DNA of 64,000 nt, taken from the NCBI GenBank assembly GCA_035772735.1, contig JASDFA010000010.1, positions 128,039,501 through 128,103,500 on the forward strand, written 5' to 3'. Below the pieces are notes generated by a model. It saw only the letters and a list, made by a program, of their open reading frames with translations, was not told the origin of the DNA and searched no databases. Made by a program: the position numbers and the translations under genes. Position 1 is the first letter of the stretch; each line of letters starts with the position of its first letter. The stretch comes from Datura wrightii. Lineage: Eukaryota > Streptophyta > Magnoliopsida > Solanales > Solanaceae. This document shows, one piece after another, positions 22,507 through 35,043 of this stretch.

Positions 22507-23700
22507 TTAAGTCGGAACTGTGCCGATAGAGAACAAATGTGGGTATCTAGCCATCATATCTGCTTCGGCTTCCCATGTAGCTCCCTCAACATGCTGAATT
22601 CTCCATAAAACCTTAACTGAAACTACCTCTTTGTTTCTCAACTTCCAAACCTGATGATCCAAGATTTGAACGGGAATTTCTTCATAACTGAGGTTGTCTT
22701 TTACCTCAATGCTGTCTAGTGGGACTACCAAGGCTGGATCACCTAAACACTTTTTTAAAAGCGACACATGAAAGACGGAATGAACTGAAGATAACTCCGA
22801 TGGCAAGTCCAACTCATACGCCACCTTACCAACTCTTCTCATAACCCGGTAGGTACCAACATAGCCGGGACTGAGTTTCCCTTTCTTCAGAACTGCATTA
22901 CTCCCTTCATGGGAGATACCTTTAGAAATACCCAGTCATCCATATCAAACTCCAAATCTCTCCTCCTCACATCCGCATACGATTTCTGACGACTCTGAGT
23001 GGTTTTCAACCGGTCCCTTATCCCCTGGACCTTTACCATGACCTTATGAACCGAATGAGGTCCTATCATGGCTGCCTCACCAACCTCAAACCATCGGATG
23101 GGCGATCTACACCTTCGTCCGTAAAGAGCCTCAAATGGTGCCATCTTGATACTGGAGCGATAACTGTTATTATAGGAAAATTCGATCAAGGGAAAATGAT
23201 CTTCCAACCTACCTTTGAAATCCATAACACATGCCCTCAACATATCCTGAAGAGTCCGAGTCGTTCGTTTGGCTTGGCCATTCATCTGCAGATGAAAGGT
23301 TGTGCTGAGCTTGACTTGAGTCCCAGGTCCCTTTTGAAAAGATCGCCAGAACTGGGAGGTAAACTGAGTACCTCGGTTTGAAATAATAGACAAGGGCACT
23401 CCATGAAGTTGAACCAACTCTCGAATGTATAATTTGGCAAAATCATCTGCTGAATCCATGGTCTTGACTGGTAGAAAGTGTGCAGCCTTGGTTAACCTGT
23501 CTACCACCACCCAAATGGAATCATCGTGTCGGCGAATATGAGGTAGGCCTGCAATAAAATCCATATTAATCTCCTCCCACTTCTAAGTGGAAATGCTAAT
23601 ATCCTAAGTACACCTCCCGGCCTTTGGTGCTCGACCTTCACTTGCTGACAGTTTAGACATTTGGCTACGAACTCCACAATATCCCTCTTCATACTATCCC
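22507..23700 (-). pseudogene. E3 integrase and chromodomain
   Basis: From 23700 downward: MKRDIVEFVAKCLNCQQVKVEHQ (zinc-binding end, second Cys still present), core start MDFIAGLP with the first Asp, then IISNRGTQF where the second catalytic Asp is Asn (plus 23376-23378), then LIEFSYNNSYRSS with the Glu. An open stretch of 225 codons (23564-22887) covers the core and the C-terminal region. After a frame change near 22880 comes KVAYELDLPSELSS and the chromodomain (ILDHQVWKLRNKEV, VLWRIQHVEGATWEAEADMM), ending about 22507. The D-to-N change would inactivate it. Confidence 0.87.
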
Positions 23701-24561
23701 ACCAATAGATTTCCTACAAATCCTGACATATCTTCGTAGATCCATGATGGATGGAATATCTAGTACCATGTGCCTCGTGCAATATCCGAACCCTCAAATT
23801 ATCAACGTCTAGGACACATAGCCGACCCTGATATTGTAGAACACTATCTCCCCCTTGGGAGAAAACCTCTATCTTTTGACTCTACATCGCTTCCTTCACC
23901 CTCCTCAAAATTGGATCCTCATCTTTCCTGGATTTGACATCAACCACCAGGGATGATTCTGACCCATTCAGCACAACAACACTGCCATCGGTCGAGTTGA
24001 TCAATCTAACTCCCAACCTTGCAAGTCGGTGGACATCTTTCACCAACTCCTTCCTCCACTAGTCCACATGGGATAAACTATCCATAGAGAACCTACTAAG
24101 TGCATCCGCAACCACATTAGCTTTTCCCGGGTGGTATAGAACACTTATATCATAGTCCTTTAGCAACTCCAACCACCTCATTTGTCGAAGATTGAGATCT
24201 TCTGCGTGAACACATATTGCAAGCTCCTGTGATCCATGAACACGTCCAAATGAACCCCATAAAAGTAATGTCGCTATATCTTCAGTGCAAACACCACCGC
24301 GACCTACTCAAGATCATGGGTCGGGTAATTCTTTTCATGAACCTTTAAATGTCGAGAGGCATATTATATCACCTTTCCACGTTGCATCAACACACATCCC
24401 AGTCTGAATCTCAAAGAATCACAATATACAACAAAGCCATTAGTACCCTCGGGTAAAGTCAACACTGGTGCTGAAGTGAGTCGGGTCATCAATTCCTGGA
24501 AACTTTTCTCAAAATCCTTTGACCGTTGGAACTTTATCTTTTTCTGAGTCAACCTAGTCAA
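23701..24561 (-). pseudogene. E3 RNase H and linker
   Basis: QRSKDFEKSFQELMTRLTSA and VVYCDSLRFRLGCVLMQ (RNase H N-terminal part) lie at 24561-24364. The remainder, through the LNLRQ-type and LYHPG-type motifs to the integrase linker, is readable only in short broken stretches. Many stops. Confidence 0.7.
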
Positions 24562-24611
24562 TAGGGCTGAAATTGATGTAAAGCCCTCAATAAATCTTCG
24601 GTACTAGCCTG

Positions 24612-25262
24612 CTAAGCCCAAGAAACTTGATTTTCTGATGAATTCACTCGTCTAGGCCAAATTTTCACTACCTCAATCTTTTGGGAATCCACCCTTATGC
24701 CTTCTCTTGATACCACATGTCCCAGAAACGCCACCAAGTTTAGCCAAAAATCACACTTGTTAAACTTTGCATACAGTTGACAATCCGTAAGGGTCTGCAG
24801 CACTATCATCAAATGAGTGGCATGCTCCTCCTCGCTCTGGGAGTATATAAGAATATCATCGATGAACACGATCACGAACATATCCAAATATTTCTTGAAC
24901 ACCCTGTTCATCAGGTCTATAAAAGTTGCAGGAGCATTGGTTAGTCCAAATGACATTACCACAAACTCATATTGGCCATTTCGGGTTTTGAAGGCTGTCT
25001 ACGGGATATCACACTCCCAAACTTTGAGTTGATGGTATCCGTACCTGAGATCTATCTTCGAGAAACACCTGGCACCCTAAAGCTGGTCAAATAAATCATT
25101 GATCCTGGGAAAAGGGTACCTGTTCCTGACAGTGATCTTATTCCATTGCCGATAGTCGATACACATCCGAAGGGATCCATCCTTCTTTCGAACAAAGAGA
25201 ACCGGCGTACCCCATTGAGACTTGCTTGATCTAATGAAAACCTTATCCAACAAGTCCTTCAA
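24612..25262 (-). pseudogene. E3 reverse transcriptase
   Basis: Two open pieces. 25262-25077 has [19 protein letters not shown] and [15 protein letters not shown]. 24962-24612 has [29 protein letters not shown] and [19 protein letters not shown]. The catalytic FIDD is intact; frame breaks lie between the two pieces and at 24612. Confidence 0.82.
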
Positions 25263-25990
25263 CTATTCTTTTAGCTCCTTTAGCTTGGATAGAGGCATCT
25301 TATAAGGAGGAATAGATATAGGCTGCGTATTGGGCAATAGATCAACCCAGAAATCAATTTTCCTTTCTAGAGGAACACCTGGAAAATCATCGAGGAAAAC
25401 CTCCAGATACTCGCACACCACAGGAACTGACTGAATAGTCGGGGTCTCAGACCTTGCATCCTTAACCCTAACTAGGTGGTACATGCAACCCTTAGAGATC
25501 ATCTTCCTGACATTCATATATGAAATAAACCTACAGGCCGGTTCAACTGAGTTACCCTTCCATTCAAAAACTTACTCACCTGGAAATTAGAATTCCACCA
25601 CAGGGGTCCTACAATTAACCGAAGCATAACATGCAAACAACTAATCCATACCCAAGAGGATATCAAAGTCAGTCATGGTTAACTCCACTAAGTTCGCGAA
25701 GGTAATCTTATGCAACACTGTGATAGGGCAACCTCTATATACATGCCTAGCTACCACTGATTCACCTACCGGAGTGGATACGGAGAATGGTTCTGACAAA
25801 ATTTAAGGACTAACTCCAAAACTACTAGCAATATAAGGGGTCACAAAAGATAAAGTAGCTCTTGGATCTAACAAGGCATATGCACCAACATGAAAGACTT
25901 GCAACATACCCGTGACCACATCTGGCGCAGCCTCCTTCTCCTGGCGAGGCACTAGGGAATAAAACCTGTTTTAGCGCTGACCACCTGCTG
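25263..25990 (-). pseudogene. E3 protease and protease-RT linker
   Basis: The active-site loop reads LLDPRATLSFVTP, so the Gly after Asp-Pro of the family form is Arg. The linker (VRVKDARSETPTIQSVPVV, GVPLERKIDFWVDLLP) runs 25517-25263. Several stops. Confidence 0.72.
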
Positions 25991-26039
25991 AACTAGTGGA
26001 AGCACCCTACTGTGGAGGTCGTGCTACTAGAGTGGTAGA

Positions 26040-27116
26040 AGTACCTGCAGGGCAATCTCTTATCCTTTATCGGGGTTTTCCATACCCAAAAAAAGCATCT
26101 GCACTTACATAGCACCTCCCAGGATGATTTTTACCGCATCTCGCACAAACTGGGGAAGTGTGCTCTACCTGTATGCTACCATGATCCCTCGAGCCTGAAG
26201 CCCTACTCATCTAGTCTCCCCTGAACCTGGATAGCGTGCTGGCCAAAGATGGAGCTGGAGCAATGGACCTTTGCTGAGTCTACTGACGTGGTCCACCTCC
26301 TGACCTGGCCTGAGAAACCCCATAGCTGTCGGTCCTGGCTCTCATGGCCTCTCTCTGCTTCCTATAGACCAACTCCATTTGCTGCGCATGTAATACAATA
26401 TAGGGAAAATCAATGTCCCGGTGAAGCATGGAGATTCGACAATCTTTGTCCAAGTAATCTGCTACCCCATGCACAAAGCGGCTCACTCGAGCCCGCTGAT
26501 CCGCCACCAACTCCGAAGCATATTTAGATAGCTGAGTGAACTCCAAGGCATACTCTTGGACCGATATGTTTCCCTACTTCAAATTAACAAACTCGGCCTC
26601 CTTAAGCTCCCTCATATCCTGAGGGAAGAACCGATCCATGAATGCGGTGTGGAACTCATCCCAACCTTTCGGGTCTGAACTCGCTGTCCTGGCACCTCTC
26701 CATTGCTTGAACCATATATGTGTTACCCCCTTGAGCTGATAGGAGGTCAAATAAACACATTCCCCATTATTCACCCCCATAACCTGGGTGATCATCAGAA
26801 TTTCCTCAATAAAGTCATGTGGGTCATCGTCTACCTTCGACCCTGTGAACTCCGAAGGGCTCGTCCTCAAAAGGTCCCTCACCTTGGTAGCTGTCTCATT
26901 CCTATTTTTCAAATAATGTGCCACAGTCTGATTCTGGAACTGAGCTGTCATGGCCTGTGCCAACATCTGAATTGCCACTCTAAACTCAGCGTGGGCGGCT
27001 AGCTCTGGTGTATGCTCCTCATGAACGGGTGGGGCTGGCTGATGCTCACTATCCTGGGCAGCCTTATGATCATTACCGTTTCCGTTCCTCCTGACATTCA
27101 CTCGACATTGAGGCAT
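26040..27116 (-). pseudogene. E3 gag
   Basis: Start ATG at 27116 (MPQCRVNVRRNGNGN). The 180-codon open stretch to 26574 has the Retrotrans_gag domain (PSEFTGSKVDDDPHDFIEEI, GWDEFHTAFMDRFFPQDMRE). After one stop it continues in EFTQLSKYASELVADQRA and SRFVHGVADYL to about 26280. A first knuckle (CARCGKNHPGRC) remains; the second is decayed (FFGYGKPR). Plus-strand readings over this interval are shadows. Confidence 0.82.
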
Positions 27117-27308
27117 GATTCTGCAAACACGAATAACATGAATTAGAAGAGTAAAGGACGTTCATCGCACGACATAGATCATGAAAGAAGGGAACATTTC
27201 CTAAACATCTAGTAGCCTCTTCGTCATAAGTGTGGCGCGCTTCACACCCATAAAAAAGACTCTACTTAACGCGGCTTTCAGAATCTCTAGGACACTTCAA
27301 AACCTATG

Positions 27309-27320
27309 TCTCTGATACTA
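27309..27320 (-). other. E3 PBS, two mismatches
   Basis: The minus strand reads TAGTATCAGAGA against TGGTATCAGAGC expected for initiator tRNA-Met, 4 nt from the LTR. Confidence 0.7.
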
Positions 27321-27324
27321 AGTT

Positions 27325-29592
27325 TGTCACGACCTAAACGTACACATGGATTGTAGACACGGGACATGGAGCCCGAGAGACCCAAAGTCGACCCATGGCA
27401 TGAGCATACATCTTCAATCACATAAATGAAAGAATTAACATAGGGAACATAATCATACCATGGCATAAGGGAGAATCAGTACTAGAATTATACAACACGG
27501 CGAAATACAATTTGTAGTCTGATAAGCCTCTAAACATGAAAGGCAGATTGATGGGACAACTCACCAACTAATCCAACATCCCGAAACTGAAAGGAATAAT
27601 ATAGTCTATGAATATACGGCCCTCGAAACATGATGACTCACCAATAAGCTGGGATCTCAGAATCACTACTGAGGAGGATGAGCTTGAGAATCGGGACTTG
27701 TATCATAAGATGATACAACATAAAAAGTATGCGGTTAGTACATGTGTACTGAGTATGCAAGAAAAGTAAAAAGAACATTTAAAATATATAAAACTCATAA
27801 ATGATCATAAGAGTAGGACATCATGCTCATATCGTAAGCATAATAACATAACATAAGGCTCAAGGTTTTCAAAACTTTCGTAATACAAACGTAATCATAA
27901 TCATAGGAGAAAAGCTTTACTTAACATGATTTGAGCCAAAATACATAATCATAAACATGCATAAATCATGAGGAACAGTGGGAGATTCTCTTAACTGACA
28001 TAACCCATATGAGCACACATAAAGCCCGACTTATAACCCTAGTCGGGAAGGTGTTCGTACCTTGCCAAGGGTAGGAACCATGAAGGGCATGATCACACAT
28101 GAAAAGGGCCATTTGGGCTAGGCACAACCATGAAAGGGTCCCAACATACCTACGGTGGCACGTAGTTCGTGAGATCTGGGGCTTAATCGTGAACTCCGAA
28201 CCTACTCGGTGTTTGATACTACTCCCAAAACATATATAGTGCTCATAATAATACATACATGAGTTCATGGGCTAGTTAAATCATGATAATAGTAAACAAG
28301 CTTGAACGTACTTGAACTAGCCATGACTTGGGTCCTGTGAGTCGGCCAAAAACATGCTTCACGATCAATAAGATTCATACATACTCGTAGATAATGCATA
28401 CAACTCGAATTTCATAAAATCATAATGGGTAACGTAATGAATTCATGATTTAAAACATAATTTATGATGGGCTTGTAAAGAACATCAATGGGATAATAAA
28501 TCATAAATCGATTCACCATGGGGAATGCATAAACAAGATTAATTGTTAGAAATTCAAAATCAACAATATTATAATCAATTTAAATTCCAAAGGATGATCA
28601 AGATCAGTAGATTATGATAAGATTTCAAAATCACAAGACCCATAATCAAATCATTTAATTTTATACAAATCAATTATAAAACCCCATGAGTTTTTTATAA
28701 TTTATAAGTAAAATCATAGAGTAGGAGCATGGGTAAGGAAGGAACCACCCATTGATGACCTTTCTTACTTGGGATTATCAACTTCTAACCCTCTTAAAAG
28801 CCCAAGAATGAAATTAAAGGAATTGAGGTGAAAAGCTTGAAATCTCCCCTTAGATCACTTGCTAAAATCCTTGCATTCATGAATGGGAGTTTAGGAAGGT
28901 TTGTTTTCATAAAAACTCATCTTTCCCAGGTCAAAACGACGTAGTTTAGGGCCTTATATCGTGAAAAAGTCAAAATTACCCTTAATGAACCTGTCCTGAA
29001 ATCTGGCTGGATGGGACCAATAGACAGCACCAACGGGTCATTGGAACCAACGACGACCCGTCGTGTCCCTCGTCGTATGCACTGATGAAGACCTACTTTT
29101 GGAACCATTCAATGGACGGACAGGAAGACTCGTCCTAACAATCAATGGTCTGTTACATCGTCCGTGGTTTGCTCATGGACCTTGGCATCTTATCTTCTAA
29201 TGGGCCACAACATGACTCATCACAACCAACGACAAGTCGTTGTTTCCCTCCCGTCAAGCCTAATGGAAAACTTAATCCTCAAACCACGACCACAACCAAT
29301 GACCCATGCCTTCTCCTAACGGGTCGTTGGGTCTCATGTTGTATGCCACCTGATGCACCCAACTCCTTCCCACGACTACTAATGATGACTCATTGTTTCC
29401 CACAACAAGTCGTCATAACTCTCGTGGTTTGCACTGTCACCCATACTTTCCCCAACCATGACTCATTACAACGACCTGTGGTATGTCACCACGAGTAGTA
29501 CCTTGACCTGTCTTGAGACATTTTTCCGAATTTTCTGCAGTTTTCAATTTTTCACTTCCGGGTCTACTCCTATGCACTTTTAGGGTATTACA
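27325..29592 (-). repeat. E3 5' LTR, also the 3' LTR of the adjoining truncated copy
   Basis: 2268 bp, TGTCACGACC... to ...GTATTACA. A decayed three-hairpin module lies at 27619-27752 (hairpin 2 intact, 27699-27717; hairpin 1 lost 4 nt of loop). Palindrome array at 28990-29510. It is followed directly by another internal region in the same orientation. Confidence 0.85.
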
Positions 29593-29849
29593 ATATCTCC
29601 CCCTTGGTAACACTCATCCTCGAATATTAGAAACAAGCAGAAACCAGAGTCATACAATTATCATACTTAAATTCTGACTATTTTAACCGATATTTTCACG
29701 GAATGACTACCTCCAAATAAAACCACATAGCTGAACTTATCTCATACTTCACATACACGTTAATACACGTAAAAGAAACTTGTACACATGAACTGAACAT
29801 GAAAACTAGGTAGAGTTATAAGGCAAAACTGGTACCTCAAGTTGGAACT

Positions 29850-31090
29850 CCGTCGGTAGAGAACAAATATGGGTATCTAGCCATCATATCCACTTCGGCT
29901 TCCCACCTAGCTCCCTAAACATGCTGAATTCTCCATAAAACCTTAATTGAAGCTACTTCTTTATTTCTCAACTTCCGAACCTGATGATCCAAGATTTTAA
30001 TGGGAATTTCTTCATAACTGTCGTTGTCTTTTACCCAAATGTTGTCTACTAGGACTACCAAAGCTGGATCACCCAAACACATTTTCAAAAGCGACACATG
30101 AAAGACAGGATGAACCGAAGATAACTCTGATGGCAAGTCCAACTCATACGCCACCTTACCAACTCTTTTCACAACCCGCTAGGGACCAACATAGTGGGGA
30201 CTGAGTTTCCCTTTCTTTCTGAACCGCATGACTCCCTTCATGGGAGATACCTTTAGAAATACCCAGTCATCCCAATCAAACTCCAAATCTCTCCTCCTCA
30301 CATCCACATATGATTTCTAATGACTCTGAGCGATTTTCAATTGGGCCCTTATCAACTGGACCTTTACCATGGCCTTATGAACCGAATCAGGTTCTATCAT
30401 GGCTGCTTTACCAACTCAAACCATCCTATGGGCGATCTATACCTTCGTTCGTAAAGAGCCTCGAACGGTGCCATATGTATACTGGAGTGATAATTGTTAT
30501 TATAGGAAAATTTGATCAAGGGCAAGTGATCTTCCCAGCTACCTTTGAAATCCATAACACATGCCCTCAACATATCGTCAAAAGTCTAAATCGTTCGTTT
30601 GGCTTGGCCATTCGTCTGCGGATGAAAGGTTGTGCTAAGCTTGACTTGAGCCCCAAGTCCCTTTTGAAAAGATCGCCAGAACTGGGAGGTAAACTGAGTA
30701 CCTTGGTCTGAAATGCTAGACAAGGGCACTCCATGAAGTCGAACCAATTCCCGAATGTATAATTTGGCATAATCATCCCCTGAATCCATGGTCTTGACTG
30801 GTAGAAAGTGTGCATCGTTGGTTTACCTGTCTACCACCACCCAAATGGAATCATACTGTCGGCGAGTACGAGGTAGGCCTGTAATAAAATCCATATTAAT
30901 CTCTTCCCACTTCCAAGTGGGAATGCTAATATCATAAGTACACCTCCCGACCTTTGGTGCTCGAGCTTCACTTGCTAACAATTAGGAAATTTGGCTACGA
31001 ACTCCACAATATCCCTCTTCATACCATCCCACCAATAGATTTCCTGCAAATCCCGATACATATTCGCAGACCCTAGATGGATGGAATATC
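29850..31090 (-). pseudogene. Truncated copy: integrase and chromodomain
   Basis: The chromodomain part, 30172-29915 (KVAYELDLPSELSSVHPVF, EEIPIKILDHQVRKLRNKEV), is followed by a stop. The integrase core piece at 30789-30586 holds SSISDQGTQFTSQFWRSF, so the second catalytic Asp is kept here, unlike in E3. Stops and frameshifts elsewhere. Confidence 0.8.
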
Positions 31091-31097
31091 TGGTACC

Positions 31098-31607
31098 CTA
31101 TTCCTCGTGCAATATCCGAACCCTCAAATTATCAATGTTCGGAAGACATAGCTGACCCTGATATTGTAGAACACCATCTCCCCCTTGGGAGAAAACCTCT
31201 ATCTTTTGACTCTGCACCACTTTCTTCACCTTCCTCAAAATTGGATCCTCATCTTTCCTAGATTTGACATCAACCACTAGGGATGATTCTGATCCATTTA
31301 GCAAAACAACACCGCCATCGATCGAGTCGATCAATCTAACTCCCAACCTTGCAAGTCGGTGGACATCTTCCACCAACTCCTTCCTCCCCTCATCCACATG
31401 GGATACACTCACCATAGAGAGCCTACCAACTGCATCCGCAACCACATTAGCCTTGCCCGGATGGTATAGAACACTCATATTGTAGTCCTTTAGCAACTCC
31501 AACCACCTCCTTTGTCGAAGATTGAGATCTTCTACGTGAAAACATATTGCAAGCTTTTGTGATCCGTGAAAACGTACACATGAACCCCATACAATTAATG
31601 CCGCCAT
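31098..31607 (-). pseudogene. Truncated copy: RNase H C-terminus and linker
   Basis: 170-codon open stretch with [49 protein letters not shown] and EVFSQGGDGVLQYQGQLC. It links RNase H to integrase. The RNase H Asp and Glu lie upstream in broken sequence. Confidence 0.8.
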
Positions 31608-31825
31608 ATCTTCAGCGCAAACACCACCATGGCCAACTCAAGATCATGGGTCGAGTAATTCTTTTCATGAACCTTTAACTGTCAAGAGGCATATTCTATC
31701 ACCTTCCCACGTTGCATCAACACACATCCCAGTCCGACTCTCGAAGAATCACAATATACAACAAAGCCATTAGTACCCTCGGGTAAAGTCAACACTGGTG
31801 CTGAAGTTAATCGGGTCTTCAATTC

Positions 31826-32590
31826 CTAGAAACTTTTCTCACAATCCTCTGACCATTGGAACTTTATCTTTTTCTGAGTCAACCTAGTCAATGGGGTTGC
31901 ATTTGATGAAAAGCCCTCAACAAAATTTCGGTAGCAGCCTGCTAAACCCAAGAAACTCCAAATTTCTGAAGGATTCACTTGTCTAGGCCAATTTTTGACC
32001 ACCTCAATCTTTTGGGAATCTACCCTTATGCCTTCTCTTGATACCACATGTCCCATAAATACCACCGTGGTTAGCCAATATTCACACTTGTTAAACTTTT
32101 CATACAATTGACAATCCTTGAGGGTCTGCACCACTATCCTCAAATAGGCGGCATGCTCCTCCTCGCTCTGGGAGTATATAAGAATATCATCGATGAACAC
32201 GATCATGAACATATCCAGATATTACTTAAACACCCTATTCATCAGGTCCATAAAAGATGCAAGAGCATTGGCTAGTCCAAATGACATAACCACAAACTCA
32301 TAATGGCCATATCGGGTTCTAAAGGCTGTCTTTGGGATATCACACTCCCGAACTCTAAGTTGATGGTATCCGTACTAGAGATCTATCTTCGAGAAACACC
32401 TCGCACCCTAGATCTAGTCAAATAAATCATCGATGCTAGGAAAGGGGTACCTATTCCTGACAGTGACCTTATTCAGCTATCGATAGTCGATATACATCCG
32501 AAGGGACCCATCCTTCTTTCGAACAAAGAGATCCGGTGCACCCCATGGAGACTTGCTCGGTCTAATGAAACCTTTATCCAATAAGTCCTT
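31826..32590 (-). pseudogene. Truncated copy: reverse transcriptase
   Basis: [39 protein letters not shown] and [17 protein letters not shown] in one open piece (32212-31826). The fingers and palm upstream to 32590 are recognisable but broken by stops. Confidence 0.8.
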
Positions 32591-32593
32591 CAA

Positions 32594-32847
32594 CTATTCT
32601 TTTAGCTCCTTTAGCTTGGCTGGAGCCATCTTGTAAGGAGGAATAGATATAGGCTGCATATCGGGAAATAGATCAACTCCGAAATCAATTTCCCTTTCCG
32701 GAGGAACACCTAGCAAAACATCGGGGAAAACCTCCGGATACTTGCACGCCACAGGAACCAACTGAATAATCGAGGTCTCAGACCCTGCATCCTTAACCCT
32801 AACTAGGTGGTACATGCAACTCTTAGGGATCATCTTCCTGGCCTTCA
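32594..32847 (-). pseudogene. Truncated copy: protease-RT linker, cut at the junction
   Basis: MYHLVRVKDAGSETS, EREIDFGVDLFPD and YKMAPAKLKELKE are readable. Homology to the E3 family ends at about 32847, where plus-strand E4 sequence begins. Confidence 0.8.
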
Positions 32848-34230
32848 GATTCCTTTGTGGTAGTTGAAGTTAAGTCAAGGCAGGAAGAAGACCCCATATT
32901 GTTTAAGCTGAAGGAGGTGGTTCTTTGAAAAGAAGTGGAGGCTTTCTCCCAAGGGGGAGATGGAGTACTCCGTTACCTCGGTAGACTCTATGTGTCGGAT
33001 GTGGGTAACTTGAGACAACAGATACTAGCTAAAGCACATAGTTCGAGATATTCTATCTACCCAGGTGCTACTAAGATGTACCGTGATGTACGGGATATTA
33101 ACTGGTGGAATGGCATGAAGAGAGACATCACAGAATTTGTAGCTAAGTGCCCGAACTGCTAGCAAGTGAAGGTGGAAGATCAGAGACCGAGAGTTATGAC
33201 TTAGGATATCAGCATACCCACATGGAAGTGGGAAGAAGTGAATATGCATTTTTTTACAAGTCTACCTCGTACTCGTCATCGACATGACTCAACTAGGTGA
33301 TAGTAGACCGGATGACCAAGTCAGCATATTTCCTCCCAATCAAAACTATAGACTCAGTTGAGGATTATGCTAGGCTATATATTTGGGGGTTGGTTAGACT
33401 TCATGGGGTGCCGTTGTCCATCATTTAAGATAGAGGTACCCAATTAACTTTGCATTTCTAGAAGTCTTTTGAGAAGGGACCTGGTACGCAGGTCAAGCTC
33501 AGCATAGCTTTTCAACCGCAGATAGATGGACAAGCTGAGCGGACTATTCAGTCCTTGGAAGATATGCTGAGAGCTTGTGTGGTCGATTTCAAGGGCAGTT
33601 AGGATGATCACCTACCTCTCATCGAGTTTGCGTACAACAACAGCTACCACTCCAGTATCCAGATGACCCCGTTTGAGGCATTATATGGTATGAGGTGGAG
33701 ATCTCTTATAGGGTGGTTTGAGGTTGGTGAAGCTACCCTGAGAGGGCCGAACTCAGTTCATGAGGCAATGCAGAAGGTGCAACTTATCGGGGAAAGGTTG
33801 CAGTGGATGACTGGGTTTATCTCAAAATTTCACCAGTGAAAGGGGTGATGAGGTTTGAGAAGAAAGGAAAACTTAGTCTGAGATATGTGGGACCCTACAG
33901 AATTCTGAAGTGAATTGGCAGTGTGACATATGAGTTAGAACTACCCCCAGAGTTAGCATTGGTGCACCCAATCTTCAATATGTTACTATTTAAAAAGGGA
34001 AGTGGTGATCTAACTTTAGTTGTGCCACTAGACAACGTGGGAATAAAAGATAGTCTCTCTTACGAAGAGGTCCAATTTCAAATCCTTAAACGTCAGGTTC
34101 GTAAGCTGAGAAACAAGGAAGTCGCATCGGTGAAAGTTTTCTGGAGGAACCAGCTAGTTGAAGGAGCCACATGGGAAGCAAAAGCAGACATGATGATCTG
34201 ATACCATCACTTATTCTCTCCCAGTTCAGT
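32848..34230 (+). pseudogene. E4 integrase and chromodomain
   Basis: Linker (VVEVKSRQEEDPILFKLKE, QGGDGVLRYLGRLYVSDVG), zinc-binding region (ISWW-type segment, DITEFVAKCPNC then a stop), and the core with NMHFFTSLP where the first catalytic Asp is His (33247-33249). The second Asp region follows a stop (DRGTQL), and the Glu is in LIEFAYNNSYHSS. The chromodomain part 33923-34201 reads TYELELPPELALVHP, ILKRQVRKLRNKEV, VFWRNQLVEGATWEAKADM. Many stops; it is dead. Confidence 0.85.
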
Positions 34231-34439
34231 TCCAGCATCAGATACTAAATCCCTCCTCAATACTCTATTCAGTTTTGTACTTATCAACTCTATTAATATT
34301 TTCAATGTGCATTCTAGTTGCATCAGCTCTTTTAGCATGGTTAATCCAGTTCGGAGTCAGTTACTCCTTCAAAAATAAGCTCATAGTCTCAGTCTAGGAG
34401 TTACAGCTCTTTTCCTAGCTTTTCAGTAGCTTTAATCTT

Positions 34440-34473
34440 CATTCGCGGATGAATCCTCCCAAGGGGGAGATAT
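34440..34473 (+). other. E4 pre-PPT hairpin remnant and polypurine tract
   Basis: CATTCG-CGGA-TGAAT remnant, then CCCAAGGGGGAGATAT directly before the LTR start TGTAACACCCC. Confidence 0.7.
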
Positions 34474-35043
34474 TGTAACACCCCAAAATTTTCCTAGACC
34501 AGACTTAGACCTTGCAAGAAAATCCAGAAGAAAACCAGAAAATTTGTCTCAGAACAACTGAGACAACGAGTCACGGTCATCTCCAACAACTCGTTTTGTC
34601 AGTTGTTGTCAGCCTTGCTCGATTAGTTGAGAACCCACGGGACAAGGAACGACCTGTTGTTAGAAACAACTAGTCATCCTATCACTCATTGGTTCCCAAG
34701 CTCAGAATCCCTTCTCCAGGACCCCACGACTCAACCAATGAGCCGTTGTCAGAAACAAAGTCCCGTTTTAGTAGTCATTGAGTGAGAACCCCAGAAACCT
34801 ATTCCAGTGACGATAATGGAAACAACGACTCGATGTTTCCCACAATGAGTCATTGTCATCACCATCGTGTTATCTTTGAGAATTTTCAGAAATCCTTCCA
34901 ATTAACAAATGAACGGACACAATGACCCGTTAGGTCTACCAATGAGTCATTGTGTCACCCGTTGTCAAGCTTTCCAGGTTTCCTCATTCAGTGACCACGG
35001 GAGGAACCAACAACTCATTAGTTCACCCAATGAGTTGTGGTAT

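Larger units (their letters stand above)
1071..29592 (-). mobile_element. E3: chromovirus (Tekay/Del-like), LTR-internal-LTR, split by E2
   Basis: Minus-strand Ty3/gypsy element. The 3' LTR is 1071-2231 plus 21193-22262 (split by E2), the internal region is 22263-27324, and the 5' LTR is 27325-29592 (2268 bp). Reading 27324 to 22263, the order is PBS, gag, protease, RT, RNase H, integrase, chromodomain and PPT, which is the chromovirus order. The two LTRs agree at roughly 90% over their first 190 bp by eye, so the insertion is old. Every domain carries stops, frameshifts or lost catalytic residues. The left flank is TATTA (1066-1070), but the right LTR runs straight into a second internal region, so no matching target duplication exists. 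Confidence 0.85.
29593..32847 (-). mobile_element. Truncated second internal region of the E3 family
   Basis: It begins with PPT and a degraded hairpin (29609-29628), then chromodomain, integrase, RNase H and RT, and stops within the protease-RT linker at about 32847. By eye it is about 90% identical to 22263 onward. It shares the LTR at 27325-29592 with E3, giving LTR-INT-LTR-INT, a pattern expected from unequal recombination between LTRs or template switching. Its 5' half (gag, protease, 5' LTR) is missing. Confidence 0.82.

Noticed and set aside
29593..29597. Target duplication for E3
   Set aside because: The left flank is TATTA and the bases after the right LTR are ATATC, part of the next internal region; no match.
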